Shown piece after piece: positions 45,501-55,093 of a DNA stretch of 64,000 nucleotides (positions within the stretch are counted from its first letter, which is position 1; every line of letters starts with the position of its first letter). The DNA is from Laccaria trichodermophora (lineage: Eukaryota; Basidiomycota; Agaricomycetes; Agaricales; Hydnangiaceae). Under the pieces are notes generated by a model. That model was not told where the DNA came from and searched no databases. It worked only from the letters and a program-made list of their open reading frames with translations. The position numbers were made by a program, and so were the translations under genes. The DNA is taken from the NCBI GenBank assembly GCA_018417955.1, contig JACTVC010000011.1, forward strand, positions 866,262-930,261, read 5' to 3'.

Positions 45501-45798
45501 TCCGGTTCGGATGGACAACCAACACCTCCGACTTCCCCCTCAATTTTCAGGCCAACACCCACATAAATATGGGCCGTCTGGCTTTGGTGGAAGAGGACGT
45601 GGTGGCTGCTCCCAATATCGAGCATATGCTCATCCATATGAGTTTAGTGGGTACTATGGGCAAGGCCACAAAGGCTTTGCTGGTTATGGCCATCAGAGGT
45701 TGGGATGTGGGCCATTGGAAAGTGGTGATGACTCTGACCCATTCTCGGAGGGTAATCTGCTACATAGACAATACCCTAGTGAGGGCCATGGTTTCTAA
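42534..45798 (+). pseudogene. Unknown multi-exon gene with one nonsense codon
   Basis: Coding segments joined by good splice sites. About 42800-43347 includes a partly duplicated Ser/Glu/Asp-rich module, A-K-S-K-P-P...S-A-D-x-E-G-S, and a K-R-G-P-Y-T-A-H-E-T-K-L-A-M-E-L segment. It meets TGA at 43299-43301 but continues in frame with W-D-I-W-Q-M-Y-L-H-Y to a GTAAGC donor at 43354. Next exon from about 43412 (E-G-S-W-V-T-Q-A-V-A-M-Y) to GTAAGT at 43594, then 43648-43822 (A-T-A-L-G-R-A-N-V-D-M-I-G-V). Later frames at 43860-44140, 44156-44683 and 45274-45798 hold W-S-V-N-N-I and a Gly/Arg/His/Tyr-rich tail (F-G-G-R-G-R-G-G) like an RNA-binding low-complexity tail. Function unknown. It may be mobile-element cargo, since it is followed by the same minisatellite as the KDZ gene. 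Confidence 0.5.
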
Positions 45799-45799
45799 G

Positions 45800-46595
45800 T
45801 GTTTGTCATCAGATGGGGAGCTCGATTACATCTTTACTGTGTGTATCATCTTTACTCTTTGTTTCTGGTAAACAGGGTTACACCAGACTTAGAATAGTTC
45901 TGGTAGACAAGGCAACACTGTACATAGCATACTTTATTTCTGGTAGATAGAGTATGTTGTGGACTCTTACTTAGTGGTTTCTGGTAGACTTTGCTTCGTC
46001 ATACTTGTATTTCAGGTAAATATAAGTATTTACTGGCCTTCTACTTTGTTTGCCGATAACAGGGCTAAGGCTGACTTATACTTGTTTTTTGGTATATGGA
46101 GTTTACTTGAGGTGCAAGCTAAGGTGGACTTATACTTTTTTCTGGTATATGGAGTATACTTGCTAAGCTGACCTGAATCTGGCTGGCCTTGTTTCTGAGA
46201 ATGGGGCTAAGCTTAGCATACTTTTTTTGTGGTATTAACTTGGGGTACAAGCTAACCTTGCTGGCCTTCTACCATGTTTCTGGAGAGTGGGGCTAAAGCT
46301 GTCTTAGCATACTTTTGGCTGTGGGCTAAAGGTTACTTAGCATACTTTTTTGGGGGGATATAAGTGGATGCATACAGAATTGACATGATGGAACATTGAC
46401 AGAATCTATCACACTCAGTGGAATTATGCCTCAGAAGACTCTGGTTTATAATTTTTATGGTAGCCTGATGACTTTCAGATGTGTTATATTCTAAGCCCTC
46501 TGGCCTGCATTCTCCTTTGCTAGATTAGGGGTTTCTGTGAGTTCTAAATAGTTTACTCTTACAATGTTTTCTGACTATTGCTATTCTTGTCATAA
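45800..46595. repeat. Degenerate GGGCTAAGCTTAGCATAC repeat, no gene
   Basis: Loose units of 60-70 bp with TTTCTGGTATATGGAGTA and GGGCTAARGCT. No supported coding region. Confidence 0.5.
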
Positions 46596-47295
46596 CTCAT
46601 GTCCATTGCTGTGGTATGATCCCACCCATCTGTATGGTATGATTCAATTTATGGAATGGTATGATCCTACCTGTATAATATAATTCAAATCCTATGGTAT
46701 GGTATGATGTTGTCTCTATGGTCTTATTCCATTGCAATGATATGTGTGGTAGGATCCCTGGACTTTGGTATGATTCCAATGCCTTGGTATGGTTGAACTC
46801 CATTCATATGGTATGATTCTGTTTCAATGGTGTGGTTGCTTTTCTATGGTAGAAGATGACTCATGGTATGATTCCATCTCTATGGGATTGTTCCAATGGT
46901 ATGGTATGGTATGATTCCATCTCTATGGGATTGTTCCAATGGTATGGTATGGTATGATTCCATCTCTATGGGATTTGTTCCAATGGTATGGTATGGTATG
47001 ATTCCATCTCTATGGTACTATTCCAACAGTATGGTATGGTATGATTCCATCTCTATGGTATTATTCCAACAGTGTGGTGTGGTATAATTCCATCACTATG
47101 GTATTATTCTAATGGTGTGGTGTGGTATGATTCCATCACTATGGGATTGTTCCAATGGTATGGTATGGTATGCTTCCATCTCCATGGTATTATTCCAATG
47201 GTATGGTATGGTATGATTCCATTGCTATGGTATTATGCCAATGGAATGGTATAGTATAATTCCATGTCTACATGATTATTCCATTCATATAGTCT
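46596..47295 (+). repeat. TGGTATGATTCC minisatellite (copy 2)
   Basis: About 15 units of 45-47 bp. The best-conserved are at 46861-47230 (TATGATTCCATCTCTATGGG, ATTGTTCCAATGGTATGG). Inverted with respect to 10605-11230. Confidence 0.87.
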
Positions 47296-48300
47296 GGGGT
47301 AGGAGGTGCATATGCCAGGGTGTACTATTGAGAGGTAATGACAAGATCAAGATGTTAGCATGGTTGCATTGGTGTGTAGAGTCAGTGCATCCTCAAAAAG
47401 GAACAAAGGCAAAGGACAAAACAATACGATATAGCTGATTATGTGGAAAAGTTGATTGCAAAGTGATTTTTGTAGATGTGGGCAAAATACATGTCAGATT
47501 GTTGGAGGACTGTCTAAGGTGACTACTGACCTTTTGTAGCAAACATGCACATCAACCCAAGTCAAATAACTGGGGGGAGTCTCCAATGGCGAATCATCAT
47601 TGATCCTGCAATTCTCCTATAAGTGCCTACACACATATTAATCAAGAAACATTTTATTGTGCTACACAATTTCTTGTGTAACATTCGAACTTGAGCCTCA
47701 CAACATGTGCATATAGTGTTGTACTTTTCTTAACATGTAGAGCCCTGTTGATATTTCTTGAGGTGCAGAGTGGAGGTTTCATAAACATTTTGTTACATTA
47801 CATTCAAACTTGACCCTCGCAATATGTACATATAGTGTTAAATGGTTCTTGAAATGTGAATCCCTGTTGATATGTCTTAAGGTGCAGAGCAGGTATAAGA
47901 TTGGTTGGTCAGCCCAAAGCCAAGCCTGTTAGTGATATGTTTGTGTTTAATAGTATGACACTATTATACTATCAAGAAGTGCACAAACATGCATTTCTGG
48001 AACAAAGTGATTGGATGTAATAGAGGTGAAGGCAAAATAGAGGGTTGTTAGCCCTCACATGACATTGCCTTGGTAAGTGGCTTGTGATGGATACTATGAA
48101 TGGCTGGCATAAATGCTATTTGAGCTGATTTTAATAGATTTCTGCTGGCTTTTGAGAGATAAAGATAGCTACCAATTATAGCTCAAAATGTCAGAAGAAA
48201 TGTGAAGAGTCAGTCCACAAAAAATGGAGCCCAACAGACCAGAATTGCAGCCAGCAGAAATATATTTCATATTTTGAAAAAAGGACCCCAGAGACCCTGT
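47296..48300. other. AT-rich DNA with a ~125-bp tandem duplication
   Basis: 47660-47772 (TAACATTCGAACTTGAGCC ... CTTGAGGTGCAGAG) is repeated at 47795-47890 with changes. Otherwise nothing recognised. Confidence 0.55.
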
Positions 48301-48309
48301 GACAGCTTG

Positions 48310-48435
48310 GGAATGATGGTATGGTATAGTATGGTATGGTATGGTATGAGGTGATTTGGTATGGTATGAGGTGGAATGAGATGGTATGGTATGGTATGGT
48401 ATGGTATGGTATGTGGCATCCATACCATGGTATGA
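48310..48435 (+). repeat. TATGG microsatellite
   Basis: Runs of GGTATGGTATGG with GAGGTGATT/GAGGTGGAATGAG interruptions. Short relative of the 46.6-kb minisatellite. Confidence 0.8.
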
Positions 48436-48740
48436 TGGAATTGGTATGAGGGTCATACCACTCTGGAATGGGGTACCACTAAGGTTCCCTAATTCAAAGA
48501 ATTGGATAACCTCATAGGTACCCAAAAATGGGTGACTGAAGTGATTATATTATACATGCCCCATGCTCCATCAGCCATTTTACAATTGTCATATGGCCTC
48601 CAGCTGAGGCTGCATGAAGTGCATTTTCATACTGCCCTCCCTGAGCATTTACATCTGCACCCTTCTCTATGAGCAGTTTTGCAATTGCATCATCGCCTTG
48701 TGCCAATGCTGCCTGGAGTGCATTTCCATAGTCCCCTCCC

Positions 48741-49548
48741 TGTTAGGATCCATCCTATTCCTTGGATAGGGCAAGAGGCAAGGGAACAGTAAACATAGAT
48801 ACCACCAGTAGTTACTAGACTGGAATGGGACATTATCTACAATAGAGTTGTTGTACAGAGTTAGGTCCAGAAGAGTGAGTGCACAGAGCTAAGTCTGAGA
48901 AGTTGGGAGTCACAGAGTTAAGTCCAAGACTGGAAGGTATGGAGTTAAGTCCATTGGAGATGAGGGTAGCCTAGGCTCGGAGTTGGAGACTCAAGAATAC
49001 ACAAGATGAGTGAAATACTAAGTGAAGTGTTAGTGTGTTAGAGATATGCAATAACTCAGCATAAGGTGGATTCAGTGTCAGAGTTAAAGTCCAAGGCAAG
49101 TTAGTAGAGATAACACAGATGAGGGACAGAGATGAGAGGACAAAGGAATAAAACAGAAGTTAACTTTAATATCAAGGATGAGGCTACTTGGTACATGTAA
49201 GGAGTATTTATACAAGTTGTAGAGAGTAAGGTCTGTGAAAAAGGAGAAGGGGTTGGTAATGTTGGTACAAGGTAGAACAATAGAGGGAACAAGGGCCATG
49301 AGGAAGTATAATGGAGACAGAGATGATAAGTAAGGAAGTGTGGAGTCAGAGTTGAGACTCATTGTGAAGAGAATTGCCAAGGCAGAGAACAGGAGACTTG
49401 GCAAGGTGAAGAACAATAAGCACTTGTTCTATTCAGGATACATGTGTTTGGTGTGGGTTTGCTGGAATACGAGGTCAGTGTTGGTTTGGCATTGTAGTTT
49501 GAGAAGTGAGATTGGCATAAGTGGGTCATGTGGAGAGGGTTTGCAACA
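48741..49548. mobile_element. Solo LTR (808 bp) inside NLR gene
   Basis: It starts TGTTAGGATCC, ends GGTTTGCAACA (TGTT..AACA ends), and is flanked by a perfect 5-bp duplication ctccc (48736-48740, 49549-49553). Removing it with one ctccc rebuilds the ankyrin coding frame exactly. It is not related at the ends beyond TGTT/AACA to the LTR at 8561. A TATTTATACAAG box at about 49204 may be promoter-like. Confidence 0.88.
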
Positions 49549-49734
49549 CTCCCTGTGCATTTACATCTGCCCCTTTCTCTATTAGCAGTCTTGTAATTTC
49601 CTTATAACCTTGAGCCAATGCTGCCTTGAGTGCAGTTCCATACTGCCCTCCCTGTGCATTTACATCTGCCCCCTGCTCTATTAGCAGTCTTGTAATTTCC
49701 TCATAATTTCGAACCACTGCCACCTGGAGTGCAT

Positions 49735-51010
49735 TTCCATACTTCCCTCCCTGTGCATTTACATCTGCCCCTTTCTCTATCAGCAGCTTTGCAATTGGCT
49801 GATAACCTTGAGATAATGCTGCCTGGAGTGCACTTCCATACTGCCCTCCCTGTGCATTTACATCTGCCCCCTGCTCTATTAGCAGTCTTGTAATTTCCTC
49901 ATAATTTCGAACCACTGCCACCTGGAGTGCATTTCCATACTTCCCTCCCTGTACATTTACATCTGCCCCCTTCTCCATCAGCAGCTTTGCAATTGGCTGA
50001 TAACCTTGAGATAATGCTGCCTGGAGTGCACTTCCATACTGCCCTCCCTGTGCATTTACATCTGCCCCCTGCTCTATTAGCAGTCTTGTAATTTCCTCAT
50101 AATTTCGAACCACTGCCACCTGGAGTGCATTTCCATACTTCCCTCCCTGTGCATTTACATCTGCCCCTTTCTCTATCAGCAGCTTTGCAATTGGCTGATA
50201 ACCTTGAGATAATGCTGCCTGGAGTGCACTTCCATACTGCCCTCCCTGTGCATTTACATCTGCCCCCTGCTCTATTAGCAGTCTTGTAATTTCCTCATAA
50301 TTTCGAACCACTGCCACCTGGAGTGCATTTCCATACTTCCCTCCCTGTACATTTACATCTGCCCCCTTCTCCATCAGCAGCTTTGCAATTGGCTGATAAC
50401 CTTGAGATAATGCTGCCTGGAGTGCACTTCCATACTGCCCTCCCTGTGCATTTACATCTGCCCCCTGCTCTATTAGCAGTCTTGTAATTTCCTCATAATT
50501 TCGAACCACTGCTGCCTGGAGTGCATTTCCATACTTCCCTCCCTGTGCATTTACATCTGCCCCTTTCTCTATCAGCAGCTTTGCAATTGGCTGATAACAT
50601 TCAGATAATGCTGCCTGGAGTGCACTTCCATACTGCCCTCCCTGTGCATTTACATCTGCCCCCTGCTCTATTAGCAGTCTTGTAATTTCCTCATAATTTC
50701 GAACCACTGCCACCTGGAGTGCATTTCCATACTTCCCTCCCTGTGCATTTACATCTGCCCCTTTCTCTATCAGCAGCTTTGCAATTGGCTGATAACATTT
50801 AGATAATGCTGCCTGGAGTGCATTTCCATACTGCCCTCCCTGTGCATTTACATCTGCCCCCTGCTCTATTAGCAGTCTTGCAATTTCCTCATAATTTCGA
50901 GCCACTGCTGCCTGGAGTGCATTTCCATACTTCCCTCCCTGTGCATTTACATCTGCCCCCTTCTCTATCAGCAGCTTTGCAATTGCCTTGTGGCCTCTGC
51001 TTGATGCTGC
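49735..51010 (-). repeat. 198-bp tandem array coding for ankyrin repeat pairs
   Basis: Seven units of 66 codons, each two ankyrin repeats. One repeat has K-Y-G-N-A-L-Q, the other Q-Y-G-S-A-L-Q; each ends in E-K-G-A-D-V-N or E-Q-G-A-D-V-N. Units alternate between L-L-I-E-K and L-L-M-E-K with V-N-V-Q-G-G, so a 396-bp double unit has also been duplicated. The near identity of copies points to recent unequal crossing-over or concerted evolution. Confidence 0.88.
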
Positions 51011-54000
51011 CTGGAGTGCATTTCCATAGTATCCTCCCTGTGCATTCACATCTGCTCCCTTCTCTATGAGCAGCTTTGCAATTGCCAGATGGTTTGTATA
51101 TGATGCTGTTTGGAGTGTATTGCCATAGTATCCTCCCTGTGCATTTACATCTGCTCCTTTCTCAATGAGCAACCTTGTAATTGTCTCATGGCCTGAATAT
51201 GATGCTGCATTGAGTGCATTTTCATACTCCCCTCCCTGTGCATTTACAGCTGCCCCCTTCTCAATGAGCTGCTTTGCAATGGCCTCATGGCCTCCATACG
51301 ATGCTGCTTGGAGTGCATTTCCATATTTTCCCCCTTGTGCATTTATCTCTGCTCTCATTTCCAGCAAAGCATATGATGCTTCAGTCAGCCCAGCCAATGA
51401 TGCATAATATAGTGGGTTAGCAATCTCATTCCTCCGTTTTTGTAGATTCATATAGCAATAGTTATCAATATCACAAATTCGAACCCAGTTCACAAAAGCA
51501 TTATTTTTAGCTGTCAGAAGCATCATCATCAAGGCACATACTGAAGATGACTGAGATTTATTCTTGCCAACATGTGTGATCCAGTATTTTGCAGCATAGT
51601 TTGCAAGAGGAGAAACTGCATTCAGATTCATACTAAGTGGCTCATATTTGTTGAATTGCAGAAGGTAAGCCAGACAGATTTCAGATATCACAGAGTGTGA
51701 TAACTTCTCACTGAAGCTGAAGTCTCTGACTTGCATCACCTCATGGTTTTGAATATGCTGGGATATTAGATATTCCTTGACAGAAAAGTGGGAAAGCTTG
51801 ATGACATCTGTTTGAATTGTCAGCACTTATTTCAATCTGATATTATTCTACAATATACCTCCTGATTCCACAACAAAACTAGAACACATTTTGAGGACAT
51901 CCTTGATCTCTTGAAGTTCATTGTCAGATTTATATTCTGGTCCATTCTCAGCAGAAAGATCAACAGCAGCAGTTGCAGCCAGTTCCCTCAGTGTTAGTGG
52001 GCGGACTGCAAAAGACAGCCACTGTAAAAATAATTTTACATAATGATGATCTTTTTTTTTGATCCCCAGAAAGATTCGATCATATGTTTTATTCAATCCC
52101 TGAGGCAGATCAGCTAGTTGCTTTTTCAGATCAGACCTAGTTTGGCACTCTTTGAGGTCATTTAGCTGTAATGCAACCCAGCGAAACTTAAATTGGCATT
52201 CAGTAATTAATTTTGTCATTCAAATGCTAGCAATAAACACACATTCCATCTGCTTTTTCCTTCAATGTCCACTTTATTTGCTCTTGAGTCTCAGAATTCC
52301 ATTTCTGTAAGTCAGAATTATTCTCAAGCTGATAGTCAAGATAGGATACAAGATCATGATTCTCAGATTCCTCAGCCAAGTCAAGATTGTGACAGAACTT
52401 CAACTTGCCCACAATCTCTTGTTCTGGTTGGCTAGTAACTATCAAGTGAAGCCTAAGATTCAGCTCTTTTTCCAGAATAAAAGTCTGTATCCAGTCCAGA
52501 ATCTTTTCTCTTTCAGAACATTCATCAAGAGCATCCAGGATAATGAATGATGAGCTAAAGCCATCAAGAATTCTATGAAGAGTATTCTGCAGATCATCCA
52601 GAGTTGGCTCCTGATGGCCATTGCCACAGCAAGCATACAGATTCACTAAGACTTTGGGCACTCTACCCTCACATTTGAGAGAGAATTGCCAGATGAGTGA
52701 TCGTATCAGTTTATCATGCAGCTGAAAATCCTTCTGTGAGTCTCTTCCATCAAAAAAGAAGTATGCAGTAGCAGAATTGAATCTTTGAAGAAGATTGTGA
52801 ATTATTGCTGAGCTGTGAAAAGGAAATTCAATTCAACTTCATAAAAATGTTAAAGTTCTCAACCTTAAAATGGTTTTTCCAGAGCCAGCTGGATAGACTG
52901 TCAAGAACATATATATTTATGAATTTAAGCAGATAACCTACATTTTCCTTTGATCCAGAGAAAGCCAGGATGTTTCAGCCACCCAGAAAATGTATTTCCA
53001 TTCAAAAACCATAAACAGGTGCCAGGTTGACTTTTCAGAATTGCACATGCAGCATTGTAGTTAACAGACTCCTTGGGTGGAGAAAGCCACAAATAAATCT
53101 CCTTCACTGTAACAAGAAAATGAAGTTAATTATACAATTAAAATAAGAACCTGAAATAATACCCAGTTGTTTGTCCCTAATCATCTCAAGTGTGATTTGA
53201 ATACTTGGGTTCACACCTATCAACCACAAATAATGTTAAAAAGAATAAAATGCTTTTCTTACTACTTGCCTTGATTGATTGTACCTATTGAAATATAAGT
53301 GACACCAATAAAATGCAAAGATACAAATGCAACAAACCATAGTTGGGGCCTGTGTTCACATTTTGAGCTGAAATGTTGTTTATAGTGTCAGTTTGAAGGT
53401 TTGTTGAAAACTCTGCATGATCTGTCACATTTGATCAAGATTTTATCAGAATACTAACCAGCAGGCATGACTTCTACATTCAGAACAGAAGGAATGGGGA
53501 GAGAGGCAGGCAAATCAGAACTTGGAGGATCTATACAAGTTATTAGAAATAGAATATAGAGATTTTGAGTGAACATGAACCAATCATGATAGGAGAAGGG
53601 TTTTGCAAGAAATCAACAGCACCTTGCACAAAGTGTTCAACCTGATCAACTGAGATATCAGAATTGATGAAGGTCAATATCAATTTTATAGCAAACAGAT
53701 TGAGGGCCATCTCACTGGCAACAGTCATTTCAGTATCTGACTCTAGGCTTGCATTCAGGACAGGGGCAATTAGGGGAGAAGTAGGCAGGCAAGAACTCAG
53801 GGAATCTATATCAGTGTTACCAATGATGAATGATAGAGGTTTGGGGTAAATGCAAACCAGTAGACATAGGTATGGGATGTTGTAAGTGCTCAACCACTCC
53901 TTCCCCAGCAACTTCAACCAGATCATCTGCAAATTTGATTCAATGAGCAATCAATGTTCACTTTGGGGCAGACAGATTAAGAAGTATCTTACTGGTGACT

Positions 54001-54241
54001 GGCATGGCTATGTCCACCACATGGATGATCGAAGATGGAATTATCAAGATAGGCGGGTCAGAGCTGGGGCGAGCTAAATCATTGCTAGCGACGTCGGGAG
54101 ATTGAGGTTGATATTTATCTGGTAGCAGGAGATTATGAACTCTTACCTCAAACCGTCACGGCGTTTATTCGTGACTTGATTGGGCAATTCCTCCAACTTG
54201 CGTTTCAAATGATTTTCGCGGGGGACGTTAGGATCAGACAT

Positions 54242-54652
54242 GGTGGTTCAGAAGAGAGTATCGATGCTGTGCGGCGTCAATATTCAAAATGGGTAACGGA
54301 CCGTTTCGCAGAGTCAGCTGACGTTCCTGATTGAGCTCCCGCGCGCAAGCAGACGCCATAAAGGACGGCGGTCAACGAGGGTCAACAGAGAGATATATTT
54401 GAGAAGCGAAACAACGAACGGCAAAGGACGTCGGGTGTGGCTGTGTGTAAAGACTCGACGTCGTGGACGACCCCCAACGTAGACACATCTACGCCTTTTT
54501 CTTTTATCTGGCGAGTCTGGAGAGATACCCTGCGACTCATGTCTCCATTCAATTGGGACTTGATTAGAACTGCTCCTACCGATCTACTTGCTACGTGGCT
54601 ACATATTCATCCAATTTCCTGCCATATTCTATGTCTAGTATGCGCACTGGCA
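54242..54652. promoter_or_regulatory. Upstream region of the NLR gene
   Basis: 411 bp between the NLR start and the decayed Arb1 fragment. No other gene is supported. I see no certain TATA box; AGATATATTTGAGAAG near 54390 is the best AT-rich candidate. Confidence 0.4.
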
Positions 54653-54870
54653 GGGGATTGTAGCAAATGACTCCATTCACATACGAGTGAATATATATGG
54701 TACAAGGCGAGGATTCTTCGACAGCAAGACACAAGGAAAGCAAGAAGACCTCTTCAAAAACTCACTGAGCAACCTTAACCTCCTCTCCAACACCACCAAA
54801 CAGCCCGAAAACTCGGGACAGTAACAGTCGAATCGTCAACGTACCAATGCCCCCCCCCCCCCCCGCCTGC
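54653..54870 (-). pseudogene. Duplicated, decayed 3' end of the Arb1-like gene
   Basis: This segment matches 54972-55200, the last ~35 codons and 3' flank of the intact gene, at an offset of about 320-330 bp. On the minus strand H-W-Y-V-D-D-S-T-V-T-V-P-S-F can still be read, equivalent to Y-W-Y-V-D-D-L-T-V-T-V-P-S-F. A run of 15 or more C at 54848 replaces the shorter C run of the intact copy. It cannot encode a protein by itself. Confidence 0.75.
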
Positions 54871-55093
54871 AATTAAGCGCCCAATTTGAAGTAGGTCTGA
54901 ATTCAGCACAAACGCGATGAGTATGTAACAATAGTATATTCTGGGAGTCTAGTATTCAAGTTGGTATATGTACAAGGGATTGTAGCTTCAATAATTGTAT
55001 GCACGTACGAGTGAATATGTATGGTGCAAGGTTAGGATTTTCGACAGCAAGAACGCAACGAAAGCAACAAAAAAAACCAGTCCAAAAAACTCA
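54871..55093. terminator. 3' flank of the Arb1-like gene
   Basis: Short AT-rich region after the stop at 55094 (minus strand). Transcript end signals cannot be placed with certainty. Confidence 0.35.

Larger units (their letters stand above)
48545..54241 (-). pseudogene. NACHT-ankyrin NLR protein gene, interrupted by a solo LTR
   Basis: Minus-strand gene with about 12 exons: 54241-54147, 54084-53993, 53926-53858, 53805-53716, 53649-53581, 53530-53459, 53216-53163, 53106-52942, 52888-52864, 52812-52239, 52186-51859, then 51825 to the stop at 48545, with an 808-bp LTR in the last. All phases agree; without the LTR the total is 4101 nt (1366 aa). The start M-S-D-P-N-V-P is followed by duplicated small exons. 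Next is a NACHT NTPase: a W-L-S-P-P entry, Walker A G-K-S-G-S-G-K-T split over two introns (one exon is only 25 nt), Walker B F-I-I-L-D-A-L-D-E-C, and V-T-S-Q-P. A winged-helix-like segment (L-S-H-F-S-V-K-E-Y-L) precedes about 20 ankyrin repeats. Fungal NLRs sense non-self and can trigger cell death. As sequenced, translation stops inside the LTR, losing the last two repeats; the shortened protein may still work. Confidence 0.85.

Noticed and set aside
46896..47254. M-V-W-Y-G-M-I-P repeat peptide frames (also in antisense at 10.6-10.8 kb)
   Set aside because: Minisatellite translation artefacts.
50806..51069. Leu/Pro/His-rich plus-strand frame opposite the ankyrin array
   Set aside because: Antisense shadow of the ankyrin repeat coding sequence.
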